A stretch of DNA of 35,407 bases, from the NCBI GenBank assembly GCA_913009635.1, contig CAJVXI010000010.1, positions 1 to 35,407 of the forward strand. The letters run 5' to 3'. Positions 8,431-16,278 of the stretch are shown in pieces; positions within the stretch are counted from its first letter, which is position 1; each line of letters opens with the position of its first letter. The stretch comes from an uncultured bacterium. Its GTDB lineage: Bacteria; Patescibacteriota; Minisyncoccia; UBA6257; UBA9933. A program made the position numbers and the translations under genes. The notes beneath the pieces are model-generated. The model ran no database searches and was not told where the DNA came from. It worked only from the letters and a program-made list of their open reading frames with translations.

Positions 8431-8976
8431 TTACTCTATCAATATTACCTTATCTTTAGGAATTTTTGAAGCGCACTTTTGGCAAAAAAATATCTGTTCA
8501 CTTTTATAAAAATAATTCACTGTTTTGCCGCTACAATTATTACAACTCGCGAATTTAGGGTCAAAACCTAAAATTTTCAACAAATAACGATAAGTATACT
8601 TTTCCTCAAAATCAGAAATTAAAATTTTTCTAATCTCTTGCCAAAAATACAGATCTGGCTGAAATTCATAAACCATTTCATTGATAAATTGAAGCAAAAC
8701 TAATGATTTGGAAAAATTTTCAATTGATGCCTTAATTTTTTTTATTTGTTTTGGAGCCAAAACATCAACTATATGAAACCCCTTTTTCTCCACTAATCTT
8801 ACTCTTACAAAATTCAACGGCTCCAAATGACCAGCCAGCTTTGATGTAATTTTACGGCTACTTCTTGCCCTAGCAACCACTTTTCCCAAATCTTTAGTAT
8901 ATAAAAAAATCAAACTATCAAAATCTCCACTCTCCTTCTTATCAAGCACTATAGCTTCAGTAAAATATTCTTGCAT
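8431..8976 (-). CDS. recO: DNA repair protein RecO (short form)
   Basis: A 181-residue protein. It has an N-terminal OB fold (about 1-75, EAIVLDKKESGDFDSLIFLYT), a short helical region, and a C-terminal zinc finger with C145-x2-C148 and C165-x2-C168. RecO binds single-stranded DNA and helps load RecA through RecR during gap repair. It is shorter than the usual 230-250 residues because the helical bundle is reduced. The stop codon abuts a GCGAAT repeat, and the start is followed upstream by a 160-bp AAATTCC-type repeat. No ribosome-binding site is obvious. Confidence 0.9.
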   Translation of the reverse strand: MQEYFTEAIVLDKKESGDFDSLIFLYTKDLGKVVARARSSRKITSKLAGHLEPLNFVRVRLVEKKGFHIVDVLAPKQIKKIKASIENFSKSLVLLQFINEMVYEFQPDLYFWQEIRKILISDFEEKYTYRYLLKILGFDPKFASCNNCSGKTVNYFYKSEQIFFCQKCASKIPKDKVILIE

Positions 8977-8984
8977 AATAACGA

Positions 8985-9146
8985 AAATTCAAAATTGCAA
9001 ATCCCAAATTCCAAATCCTTCAACCCCGAGAATTTCAGGACCGAGGGGTAAATTCCAATGACCGAAATTCTAATGATCGAAACCCATGTTTGAAATTTTA
9101 AATTTGGTGCTTATTTGTTATTTGGTGCTTAAGATTTGGTGCTTTA
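8985..9146 (+). repeat. Modular AAATTCCAAATCCC / TTTGGTGCTT repeat
   Basis: Non-coding array made of three modules in order: CAAATCCCAAATTCC-type units (8985-9020), AATGACCGAAATTC-type units (9045-9080), then three TTTGGTGCTT units spaced by TATTTGT and AAGA (9102-9144). The same modules in the same order form the insertion in 23S rRNA at 21981-22114, on the opposite strand of the window but in the sense of the rRNA. Confidence 0.85.
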
Positions 9147-9159
9147 ATATAAATTATAC

Positions 9160-9201
9160 TTATCCACAGTTCATTGACAAGCTCAAAAAAAACCTTATAA
9201 T
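9160..9201 (+). promoter_or_regulatory. Promoter of the 3D-domain gene with a DnaA-box-like site
   Basis: TTGACA (9174-9179) and TATAAT (9196-9201) are 16 bases apart, a near-consensus sigma70-type promoter. A perfect TTATCCACA lies just upstream (9160-9168). The leader of about 38 bases contains a small CCCA/TGGG hairpin (9212-9224) before ATG at 9246. Confidence 0.75.
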
Positions 9202-9245
9202 GATATAGAATCCCATAAAATGGGTTTTTATATTGAAAAAAACAT

Positions 9246-9752
9246 ATGGAAATTATCAGTAGAATCCCCGGATATGGGAAATTAGCGGCTTTATTACTTG
9301 TTTTTTTAAGTATTGCCGGGCCACTGACCGTATCTAATGGGGAAGTTGAAACGAAAAAAATAAGCGCTGAAAGCGCTGGCGATACTACGCAAAGCGAAGA
9401 AATAAGCGGCATAACTATTATTTCCAATGATTCGCTTTTAGCTCAAAATAAAATTGAGCCACTGTCTCAAAACATTAAAATAGTAATCACCGCCTACTCC
9501 AGCAGTCCAGAAGAAACAGATGATACGCCATTTATTACGGCATCTGGAACTTTTGTAAGACAAGGAGTGGCAGCAGCCAATTTTTTGCCAATAGGCACAA
9601 AGATTAAACTGCCTGATGTTTTCGGAGACCAGGTTTTCATTATTGAAGACCGAATGCACCCTAGATTCAATGACCGAGTTGATATCTGGTTTGCTGAAAA
9701 AACAAGCGCAAAAATATTCGGTAAACAATTAAGTAGAATTGAAGTATTATAA
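9246..9752 (+). CDS. 3D (Asp-Asp-Asp) domain cell-wall protein
   Basis: A 168-residue exported protein. The N-terminal hydrophobic segment (about 12-28) is a signal peptide or anchor. A polar linker follows, then a 3D domain (about 78-168) of the double-psi beta-barrel type also found in MltA and Rpf/YabE-like wall hydrolases. Its conserved aspartates are visible in IIEDRMHPRFNDRVDIWF (D135, D143, D146). The family is associated with peptidoglycan cleavage, so a wall-remodelling role outside the membrane is likely; activity was not demonstrated for this form. It has its own strong promoter and terminator and is one of the few plus-strand genes. Confidence 0.88.
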   Translation: MEIISRIPGYGKLAALLLVFLSIAGPLTVSNGEVETKKISAESAGDTTQSEEISGITIISNDSLLAQNKIEPLSQNIKIVITAYSSSPEETDDTPFITASGTFVRQGVAAANFLPIGTKIKLPDVFGDQVFIIEDRMHPRFNDRVDIWFAEKTSAKIFGKQLSRIEVL

Positions 9753-9755
9753 AAA

Positions 9756-9782
9756 AATAGGGAATCGCGATGATTCCCTATT
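9756..9782. terminator. Bidirectional Rho-independent terminator
   Basis: An 11-bp perfect stem, AATAGGGAATC (9756-9766) and GATTCCCTATT (9772-9782), with a GCGAT loop. It is flanked by seven A residues on the left and a T run on the right. It ends the 3D-domain transcript and could also act leftward. Confidence 0.9.
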
Positions 9783-9796
9783 TTTTTATTTATAAG

Positions 9797-9834
9797 AACA
9801 ACTGGTACTTCCACGCGTGGAAGTACCAGTTGTT
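9797..9834. repeat. Palindromic element, copy 1 (38 bp perfect)
   Basis: A perfect 38-bp palindrome with core TACTTCCACGCGTGGAAGTA. The core recurs at 24970-25003 (intergenic) and, with one base change at the centre, inside the enolase gene at 29653-29677. The arms differ beyond the core, so it is a repeated element rather than a duplicated region. Confidence 0.9.
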
Positions 9835-10209
9835 TCGTTTAATAAAATTATTGTATGGCGAATAAACGGCTAACACGGCGTATTAGCCGTTTAAATACAC
9901 CAATTAAACCAAAAAAAATCAGAAAATTTTTTTAAAAAAACACGAATAAATATTTTTAAGCCAGTAAAAAAGAAAAGTATTTTCGCAGAGAGTATTGCCG
10001 AAGAGCGTCTTAAAATTCACGAACGAGTAGGAAATTTATCGGGTACCCGGAAGCGAAGCGACCAGGGTGGTAAATTTACGTTATGAGCGAGCTAAATTTT
10101 GACGCTCGGAGGCCTACGAACGAGAAAAAATTTCTCTTTTTTACGCGCTTTAGCTAGAAGGAAAAACTTTATAAGTAATAAAAAAATATGATTTTAAAAA
10201 AACACCTTT
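9835..10209. other. Structured non-coding stretch
   Basis: No gene is supported in these 375 bases. An 11-bp stem (9863-9873 with 9883-9893) comes first. A longer imperfect hairpin follows at 10003-10107, closed by GAGCGTC and GACGCTC, with inner AAATTTA/TAAATTT pairing and a tip around CGGAAGCGAAGCGACC. CGAACGAG occurs twice (10020 and 10117). It resembles in style the hairpin insertion in the 23S gene at 22649-22913. It could be an RNA, a decayed repeat or an extended 3' region of endonuclease Q. Confidence 0.4.
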
Positions 10210-11523
10210 TTAAGATTCCAGTTTTTCTCGTTCTTTTTCTCCAAAAATTTTTATTTTCCCGTATTCGCCGTCAAAGCCAGGATGAATTTTTACTTGTCCG
10301 TTTCTAACACGCTTAATACCTTCTGCTACTCGCGGATCAGCAAATAATTTTATTTCTTCTTCATTTACTTCTAAAAGAATTTTCAATTCGCTGCCAAGAG
10401 ATTTAATTAAATTATTATATTCTTCAACAACTTTCTTTGTTTTTGTTCCAACAAGGCCAAATGACTCAGCAATAATTTCATCTAGTGGAATTAAACTATA
10501 GTAAGGAACTCTTTTATCGTCTTTGTAATCAACGCCCCTGTCCGCCAACTCATCAACTCTATTCATCACTCCAATAGTAAGTTTTTTTCCGCACTTTGGA
10601 CAAATATTTTTATGCTTCTTTGTTTCTTCTGGCGCGAAAACAACATCACAATTACGATGACCGTCATAATGATATTTTCCTTCTTCCGGAAAAAATTCTA
10701 TTGTGGCTATAAACGCTGATTTATGCTGATTTTGAGCTGATTTATGCTGATTCGGAATGCCATTTCTAATCGCGTCGATTATACCACTATAAGAAAGTTC
10801 TGTATCAAAAATATTAGCTTCTCTGCCGATTTTCTGTAAACTATGACAGTCAGAATTGGAAATAAACGAGATATTATCAAGCTTAGAAAGCCGCCAGTTC
10901 ATTGCCGGATCGCTTGATAAACCGGTTTCAATCGCAAAAATATGTTTTGCTTGCTTGCCAAAACATTCTTCCAAAGAATCAAATCCAGACATTGAGCCGA
11001 ACACACTGAACCATGGCGTCCAAGCGTGCGCAGGAATAATAACAGCTTCCGGATTAACGTTAAAAACAATCCTTGCCAATTCTTCAGCATCTAAACCCAA
11101 AATTGGCCTGCCATCAGATTTTAAATTACCGATTAAAGAAAGTTGAGTAATTATACTTTCAATCGTTTCTATATCCGGAGCAAATACTAAATTATGTATT
11201 CTATGCACATTCTTTTCGCCTGTTTCTGCTGATACCTTAGAATAAATACTGGAAATTTCAGAAGTTAATAAAAAGCGAGTTTCTGACAAATTTCCTTTTA
11301 ATGTTTTTTTCTTATATTGCGATTTTAATTTAAAAAGACCCGCTTCGGCGGGTTCTAATTTTTCTTTTATTTCCTTAAACCAGACCGGGTGGGTAAAATC
11401 CCCTGTTCCCATAACTAAAATTCCTTTGTCATCCGCCCAACGGTCAATTTCTTCCAAAACCATCTCTTTACTTGTTGCTCTGGAATATTTTGAATGAATA
11501 TGAAGGTCAGCTATAAAACGCAT
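10210..11523 (-). CDS. Endonuclease Q (PHP-domain DNA repair nuclease)
   Basis: A 437-residue protein. The PHP metal site is shown by DLHIHSKYSR (6-15), GTGDFTHP (39-46), a SEIS loop, IPAHAWTPWF (163-172) and SNSDCH (222-227). A zinc-finger region follows (C292, C308, C311 with nearby histidines), ending in CPKCGKKLTIGVMNRVDELADR, the hallmark of endonuclease Q. This family nicks DNA 5' of deaminated bases (uracil, hypoxanthine) and abasic sites; it is best known in archaea, with some bacterial members. Two in-frame repeats are present: NQHKSA twice (258-270) and EPAEAGLF encoded by an ACCCGC/GCGGGT hairpin (11338-11353). The residual doubt is between endonuclease Q itself and an uncharacterised PHP relative. 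Confidence 0.82.
   Translation of the reverse strand: MRFIADLHIHSKYSRATSKEMVLEEIDRWADDKGILVMGTGDFTHPVWFKEIKEKLEPAEAGLFKLKSQYKKKTLKGNLSETRFLLTSEISSIYSKVSAETGEKNVHRIHNLVFAPDIETIESIITQLSLIGNLKSDGRPILGLDAEELARIVFNVNPEAVIIPAHAWTPWFSVFGSMSGFDSLEECFGKQAKHIFAIETGLSSDPAMNWRLSKLDNISFISNSDCHSLQKIGREANIFDTELSYSGIIDAIRNGIPNQHKSAQNQHKSAFIATIEFFPEEGKYHYDGHRNCDVVFAPEETKKHKNICPKCGKKLTIGVMNRVDELADRGVDYKDDKRVPYYSLIPLDEIIAESFGLVGTKTKKVVEEYNNLIKSLGSELKILLEVNEEEIKLFADPRVAEGIKRVRNGQVKIHPGFDGEYGKIKIFGEKEREKLES
10715..10752. repeat. 21-bp-period repeat read in frame in endonuclease Q
   Basis: Two identical GCTGATTTATGCTGATT units 21 bases apart encode NQHKSA twice. The unit matches the CxGAYTTATGYxGAYT pattern of the repeats at 24005-24044, 16981-16997 and 30165-30204. 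Confidence 0.75.
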
Positions 11524-11532
11524 ATAATGCAG

Positions 11533-11602
11533 TGCTAATATACTAATTCATGCTAATTATACTTATGTGAAATGCTAATATACGAATTCATGCTAATTAT
11601 AC
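11533..11602. repeat. 40-bp-period tandem repeat
   Basis: The 30-bp unit 11533-11562 recurs at 11573-11602 with one difference; each contains TGCTAATATAC and ATGCTAATTATAC. The rest of the gap to 11665 continues with related ACGAATTAGTA and ATTCGTAT words. It lies between endonuclease Q and hsp20. Confidence 0.75.
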
Positions 11603-11665
11603 TAATATATACGAATTAGTATTTATTCGTATCATTAGTACGTATTTGTATATTGGCATTACGCT

Positions 11666-12202
11666 TTAGTCGAATTTTACTTTTAATTTTTTGGATTTTT
11701 GACGATCAAGCTTAGGAAGAATGATTTTTAATATACCTCCCTTAACTGTCGCTTGAGCTTTATCAGGATCAATTTCCTGAGGCAAAATAATTGAGCGGGA
11801 GAATCTCCCCCAAAAACATTCCTGATAAAGATACTCTTCTTTTTTGATTTTTTCCTCTTTTCTTCTTTCTCCTCTAATAGTTATGGAATCCGGTGTAATT
11901 GCAATATCCAAATCATCCGGATCAACACCCGCGATTGTTGATTCCACTACTATATTATTTGACGTCTGATAAACATCAATTGTCAGCTGTCCCTCAAAAT
12001 CATCAAATTCATTAACTTCATTCTCTTCTGGCTCGTCTGAACTAAAAGAGATGGACTCTTTTTTGTCTGAATTTTTTTTCATCTTATTATTATTTTTAGA
12101 ATTTGAAATATCAGCCCTTACTAATTGCGGCTCAAATTCATCCTTATCATCAGAATTAAAATTGGTTAATTTTTCAAAAAAGTTTTTAGTAGAATCTTCC
12201 AT
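11666..12202 (-). CDS. Small heat-shock protein, Hsp20/alpha-crystallin family
   Basis: A 178-residue ATP-independent chaperone that binds unfolding proteins. The alpha-crystallin domain spans about 78-178: LTIDVYQTSNNIVVESTIAGVDPDDLDI, then ITIRGERRKEE, YLYQECFWGRFSRSIILPQEID and the closing GILKIILPK. The N-terminal 75 residues are unusually polar (N, K, E, D-rich) instead of hydrophobic. The C-terminal I-x-I tail is present only as ILPK. It starts 10 bases after the PrsW gene and is probably co-transcribed with it. Confidence 0.93.
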   Translation of the reverse strand: MEDSTKNFFEKLTNFNSDDKDEFEPQLVRADISNSKNNNKMKKNSDKKESISFSSDEPEENEVNEFDDFEGQLTIDVYQTSNNIVVESTIAGVDPDDLDIAITPDSITIRGERRKEEKIKKEEYLYQECFWGRFSRSIILPQEIDPDKAQATVKGGILKIILPKLDRQKSKKLKVKFD

Positions 12203-12211
12203 AATTATAAA

Positions 12212-12859
12212 TTAGCGTATTTTTTTTAATTTCTCAAAATCGTAAAATACGAAAAATGAAATTATTATTAAAAATACACTTGGATAAATTATTATCTCAC
12301 TAAATATTAGTATAAGACAATTAAAGATTGTATGCAAGATAGTGGCAATAACCAATCCTTTTAATACTTTCTTGTGAGCCCAATAAAAACCAACTATCCC
12401 AGCAGCCAAAGCATGAAGTAATGTGGCGCCAACAAAACGAAGAATCATAATATTAATAACTCCGAATCCGCCTCCACCAGAAACAACATTAAACATTACA
12501 GCTAAGTTTTCAATAGTAGCAAAACCCAAAGCCGCCACAATCATATAAATCATCGCGTCAACTGGTTCGTCAAAAAAACGGCTTTTCCTAACAACTAGAT
12601 AAGCGGCTAAAAATTTAAAAACTTCTTCAATTGCCGACAAACCAAAAAAAGAAAAAAAGTTTGTATCTTTAATATTTAAACTTCTGGTTAAATCCTGAAA
12701 AATTGCCTCAAAACCAAGAGCAATAAAAGTGAAAACAGCGCCAACAAAAAAAACTTTGGCAATCATTTTCTTCGGCTCAGGATGAATATCCTCCTTAAGG
12801 AAAAAAATTAACCATGCAAAACCAGGCAATAAACCTAAAACGATAATTAAAAATTCCAT
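12212..12859 (-). CDS. prsW: PrsW family intramembrane protease
   Basis: A 215-residue protein with about six to seven membrane segments. PrsW signatures are visible: EEVFKFLAAYL (E78, E79), GFATIENLAVMF (E117, N118) and LLHALAAGIVGFYW (H149). These are the conserved glutamate and histidine residues of the ABI/CPBP-like membrane protease superfamily. In Bacillus PrsW starts the cleavage of an anti-sigma factor; the substrate here is unknown, and no anti-sigma gene is seen. The gene starts one base after the valS stop codon, a tight arrangement implying coupling. Confidence 0.9.
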   Translation of the reverse strand: MEFLIIVLGLLPGFAWLIFFLKEDIHPEPKKMIAKVFFVGAVFTFIALGFEAIFQDLTRSLNIKDTNFFSFFGLSAIEEVFKFLAAYLVVRKSRFFDEPVDAMIYMIVAALGFATIENLAVMFNVVSGGGGFGVINIMILRFVGATLLHALAAGIVGFYWAHKKVLKGLVIATILHTIFNCLILIFSEIIIYPSVFLIIISFFVFYDFEKLKKIR

Positions 12860-12860
12860 A

Positions 12861-15152
12861 TCACCATTTTTCTACTATCAACATCTTTTTATTTTTAATT
12901 GCTAAATGCTGATAGATTTCTTCCGTAATAAACGGCATAAAAGGATGAAGAAGTTTTAGTGATTCTGAAAGAACATAAATAAGAATCTCAGCATTAAGTT
13001 CTTCTTTGCTTTTTTCTAAATAAACATCGCAAAATTGATGCCAGAAAAAATCATAAATTTCGTGAAGCGCCTGTCCAAACTGATAATTTCCCAAATCTTT
13101 ATCAACTGATTTTTTAATTTTAATAAGCTGAGATATTATTTTTTTATCAGCTGATGTTTTAGATTTTGGACTTTGTATTTGAAGTTTAGTATTTCCAATT
13201 TGCAACAATACAAATCTGCTAGCATTCCAAATTTTATTCGCAAATTTCTTACCCGCCATTATTCCATCTTCATTAAAATGAATATCTTGTCCACCCATCA
13301 TCTGATAAATTAATCCAAATCGAGTTGCGTCAGCTCCATATTTTTCAATCAGAACCATCGGGTCAATGCCAGTACCGAGCGACTTTGACATTCTTTTTCC
13401 GTCTTTTGTAAGAATAGTAGGATGAATAATTACATCATTAAAAGGTTTTTTGCCTAATAATTCAGCACTTGAAAAAATCATTCTTGTCACCCAAAGATTG
13501 ATAATATCCCGCGCAGTTGATAAAACTTGTGTTGGATAAAATTCTTTTAAATCATCTTTATTTAGTTTACCAGCCGTAGCCTTGGCGGAGTCTGGCCAGC
13601 CAAGCGTTGCAAAAGGCCACAAAGCAGAAGAAAACCATGTATCTAAAACATCCTCTGCTTGTTTCATATGGCACTGTTTGCAAAAAGGACAATGTTTTGG
13701 CGATTCTGTTGTTATTATAAAATGGCTATCGGACGAATTTTTAATTTTTAATTTTGAATTTTGAATTTGTTTAGAAATTAGAAATTGGGAATTAGAAATT
13801 GCTTCTTGTTTATTTTGACAAAAATAAACAGGAAGCTGATGTCCCCACCATATTTGCCTGGAAATACACCAATCCCTTATGTTATCAAGCCAATCAAAAT
13901 ATATTTTTTCCCAACGTTTTGGATGGAATTTTACATCCCCCTTTTTTACTGCTTGCTTTGCTATTTTTGCCAATTCTGACATTTTTAAAAACCATTGCTT
14001 GCTTATTTGCGGTTCAATTATACTATTGCATCTATAACATTTTGAAATTCTATGGTCATAATCTTCAATTTTTTCAATTAAATTTTCTTTTTCTAATTCT
14101 TCAACGACTTTTACTCTGGCGTCTTTTGTCGACAACCCTTCATAATCCTTCCCTGCTTCTTTTGACATCTTTCCAAATTGATTTATAACTTTATAAATCG
14201 ACAATTTATGTCTTTCTGAAATTTCAAAATCCAATATATCGTGCGCTGGCGTTATCTTTACTGCTCCGGTTCCAAACTCTATTTCTACTGCTGAATCAGA
14301 GACTACAGGAATTTCACGGTTCATAATAGGTAAAACTACTGTCTTGCCAACTAAATTTTTATATCTTTTATCTTTTGGATTTACAGCAACAGCAGAATCA
14401 CCAAGTATTGTTTCGGGACGCGTAGTAGCTACCGTAATATAGTTTTTAGTTTTTAGTTTTTCAGTAAAAGGCTGACCCGCCTTTGGCGGGAAGTTTTTAG
14501 TTTTAATCGGATAACGAATATACCATAACTTTCCTTTTTCATCTTCATATTCAAGCTCTAAATCAGAAAGAGACGTTTGACATCTTTTACACCAATTTAC
14601 GACTCTGTCGCCCTGATAAATCCACCCCTTTTTATAATAATAAAGAAATGCAGTTTCAACCGCCTTAGCGTAATCTTTATCCATTGTAAATCGAGTCCTT
14701 GACCAATCGCACGATGAACCGAGTTTTTTAAGCTGTTCTAAAATTATATTTCCATATTTTTCTTTCCATTCCCAAACTTTTTCAATAAATTTTTCTCTGC
14801 CTAAATCATGGCGAGTTAATCCCTGTTTTTTTAATTCTTTTTCAACAACATTCTGGGTAGCAATACCAGCATGGTCAGTGCCGGGAAGCCACAACGTCTT
14901 ATATCCTTGCATTCGCTTCTGACGAATTAGAATGTCTTGTATAACAGCGTTTAAAGCATGACCCATATGCAAACTGCCCGTAACGTTTGGCGGGGGAATA
15001 ACTATACAATAGCTTTTAGCTTTTAGTTTGTAGTTTTTAGATACGGGCAGTTTATCGGGGTCAAAAAAACCCGACTTTTCCCAAAGTTGATAAATTTTTT
15101 CTTCCACCTCTTTAGAATTGTAAGGTGTGTTAAATTTTTCCTTAACTTTCAT
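12861..15152 (-). CDS. valS: Valyl-tRNA synthetase with several in-frame repeats
   Basis: A 763-residue class I synthetase. HIGH is HMGH (62-65) after PPPNVTGSL, and KMSKS is RMSKS (587-591). The editing domain (about 210-340) keeps ATTRPETILGDSAVAVNP and FGTGAVKITPAHD. The anticodon domain ends at residue 763, so the C-terminal coiled-coil arm is missing (usual length about 880). At least five segments look like repeat DNA read in frame: KLKAKSY (42-48), PPKAGQPFTEKLKTKNY (222-238), the N/S/K/Q-rich 451-474, WPDSAKATAGKLN (519-531) and 652-670. They fall in loops between conserved motifs, so the enzyme is probably active. Confidence 0.96.
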   Translation of the reverse strand: MKVKEKFNTPYNSKEVEEKIYQLWEKSGFFDPDKLPVSKNYKLKAKSYCIVIPPPNVTGSLHMGHALNAVIQDILIRQKRMQGYKTLWLPGTDHAGIATQNVVEKELKKQGLTRHDLGREKFIEKVWEWKEKYGNIILEQLKKLGSSCDWSRTRFTMDKDYAKAVETAFLYYYKKGWIYQGDRVVNWCKRCQTSLSDLELEYEDEKGKLWYIRYPIKTKNFPPKAGQPFTEKLKTKNYITVATTRPETILGDSAVAVNPKDKRYKNLVGKTVVLPIMNREIPVVSDSAVEIEFGTGAVKITPAHDILDFEISERHKLSIYKVINQFGKMSKEAGKDYEGLSTKDARVKVVEELEKENLIEKIEDYDHRISKCYRCNSIIEPQISKQWFLKMSELAKIAKQAVKKGDVKFHPKRWEKIYFDWLDNIRDWCISRQIWWGHQLPVYFCQNKQEAISNSQFLISKQIQNSKLKIKNSSDSHFIITTESPKHCPFCKQCHMKQAEDVLDTWFSSALWPFATLGWPDSAKATAGKLNKDDLKEFYPTQVLSTARDIINLWVTRMIFSSAELLGKKPFNDVIIHPTILTKDGKRMSKSLGTGIDPMVLIEKYGADATRFGLIYQMMGGQDIHFNEDGIMAGKKFANKIWNASRFVLLQIGNTKLQIQSPKSKTSADKKIISQLIKIKKSVDKDLGNYQFGQALHEIYDFFWHQFCDVYLEKSKEELNAEILIYVLSESLKLLHPFMPFITEEIYQHLAIKNKKMLIVEKW
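13155..13203. repeat. In-frame low-complexity repeat in valS (a)
   Basis: An AAATTGG/TTTGGAC-type array encoding residues 652-670 (IGNTKLQIQSPKSKTSADK) in the linker before the anticodon domain. Its composition resembles the AAATTCC-type intergenic arrays. Confidence 0.55.
13735..13800. repeat. In-frame AATTCTAATTCC/AAAATTC repeat in valS (b)
   Basis: About 66 bases of AATTT/GAAATT words, encoding N/S/Q/K/I-rich residues 451-474 between WGHQLPVYFCQNK and a zinc-ribbon-like CPFCKQC. Same repeat style as 8985-9020, 22060-22114 and 35025-35081. Confidence 0.7.
14441..14502. repeat. CTAAAAACTAAAA units around a CCCGCC/GGCGGG hairpin in valS (c)
   Basis: AGTTTTTAGTTTTTAG arrays at 14441-14461 and 14491-14502 flank a perfect CCCGCC-TTT-GGCGGG hairpin (14476-14490). 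Together they encode PPKAGQPFTEKLKTKNY just before the editing domain's ATTRPET. Confidence 0.7.
15011..15040. repeat. CTAAAAACTAAAAGCTAAAA repeat in valS (d)
   Basis: A 30-base array encoding residues 38-48 (KNYKLKAKSY), immediately before the HIGH motif strand. Matches the array filling the ORF-less intron at 18752-18846. Confidence 0.7.
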
Positions 15153-15164
15153 ATAAAATTAGAA

Positions 15165-15205
15165 TAATATCAACGTAAACCAGCGTACTCATCCGCGTTA
15201 ATCAG
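15165..15205. repeat. CGCTGATTAACGCGGATGA-type intergenic repeat
   Basis: The gap between the 15202-16230 gene and valS is filled by AACGTAAACCAGCG, TCATCCGCG and TTAATCAGCG words. It resembles a diverged form of the 21-bp-period family and runs into the end of the upstream gene. Confidence 0.4.
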
Positions 15206-16230
15206 CGTTTGGGTTCAACATAAACTTTGGTTAAGCTTGGGTCAGCTTCGTTAATGTTAAATTTAGGCAAAGCAGCAGGCGTGGTTAAAGAATTAATATA
15301 ATTTCGGGTTTTTGGGCCGAAATAACCGGAAGTTGGTAATATACCTTCTTTTTTCTGATATTGAATTAAAGCATTTTTGGTTATTGAACCAAAATAATTC
15401 GTTAATTCACGATCAAAAAATCCTTGCTCTTTAAGAAATTGCTGTAATAACCTAACATCCTCACTTTTAAAACCAATAGTTAAATTACTGGTAAAATTAT
15501 AAATTGTTAACGCTGGCGCTTCTGTAATTAAAGAAATATAATCAGGGAAAATAATCCTAAAAAATCTCTCCTCAAATGCCTTAAGATTATTTAATTCAGT
15601 TTTAGAAACGCCGATTCGAATGCCATTTTCATTAAACAAAAAACTGATTATGCTGACTTTTGATAATTCGAAAGCATTATTATTAATCACTAAACCACTG
15701 ACATTTATTGGTTTTGTTGATTCAGTTTTAACTTCCCGCGTCTGAATTTCTGGTTTAGGAAATTCGTCTCGAGATTTCCAATTAATTTCAGAAAAAGAAA
15801 GTTCAATTTTTTTAATATCTTTCTGAATAATATTGGCTTCAAAAATATATTTTATTTCACCGGCGTAAATAAAAGAATTATCCGTCAAAGTATAAATTTT
15901 CTCGCCAATAGAATTATAAATATTAAAAGTGTAATAAAAATTATCAGCTCCGTAATTAGGGTTAGAGTTTTTTATTTCAGCCGTAATAACAGTTTTATTG
16001 CCAACAGAAAAATCTCGCACCGAAGATACTTCTAATGGATTTAAGGTTCTTGTTTCACAAGTAGCGCAAGGTCCTCCGCAATCCACTTCAATCTCGCCTT
16101 GATTTTTACGCCCGTCAAAACAAGTGGCTTCAGGTTTCAATAGAATAAAATAAACACCCGCGATAATTAAAAAAATAAACGCTAAATAACCGGCGCCATA
16201 TAATATCTGTTTTGCTAAGCGAGAATTCAT
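15202..16230 (-). CDS. Membrane-anchored peptidoglycan-binding-domain protein
   Basis: A 342-residue protein. A single N-terminal membrane segment (about 11-31) is followed by CFDGRKNQGEIEVDCGGPC-ATC (C37, C51, C55, C58), a motif that recurs in surface proteins of CPR bacteria. The middle is beta-rich. The C-terminal part (about 258-320, VRLLQQFLKEQGFF...LIQYQKKEGILPTSGYFGPKTRNYI) is a PG_binding_1 domain. It probably sits on the outer face of the membrane and contacts cell-wall glycan. TATAAT at 16243 to 16238, seven bases before ATG, suggests a leaderless mRNA. It is divergent from the P-loop gene at 16279. Confidence 0.82.
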   Translation of the reverse strand: MNSRLAKQILYGAGYLAFIFLIIAGVYFILLKPEATCFDGRKNQGEIEVDCGGPCATCETRTLNPLEVSSVRDFSVGNKTVITAEIKNSNPNYGADNFYYTFNIYNSIGEKIYTLTDNSFIYAGEIKYIFEANIIQKDIKKIELSFSEINWKSRDEFPKPEIQTREVKTESTKPINVSGLVINNNAFELSKVSIISFLFNENGIRIGVSKTELNNLKAFEERFFRIIFPDYISLITEAPALTIYNFTSNLTIGFKSEDVRLLQQFLKEQGFFDRELTNYFGSITKNALIQYQKKEGILPTSGYFGPKTRNYINSLTTPAALPKFNINEADPSLTKVYVEPKR

Positions 16231-16237
16231 TATTATA

Positions 16238-16266
16238 ATTATATAAATTTTAAATCAGAAACGCAA
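16238..16266 (-). promoter_or_regulatory. Leaderless promoter of the 15202-16230 gene
   Basis: On the minus strand TATAAT (16243 to 16238) is followed by exactly seven bases and ATG (16230). A weak -35 box TTGCGT lies 17 bases upstream. Transcription should start at or next to the A of ATG. Confidence 0.55.
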
Positions 16267-16278
16267 AATATCTAAAAA

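Noticed and set aside
8985-9146. CRISPR array
   Set aside because: The units are short, irregularly spaced and lack unique spacers; the array is a modular low-complexity repeat.
9098-9427. 109-residue minus-strand ORF
   Set aside because: It runs through a repeat array and opposite a well-supported promoter and signal peptide of the 3D-domain gene.
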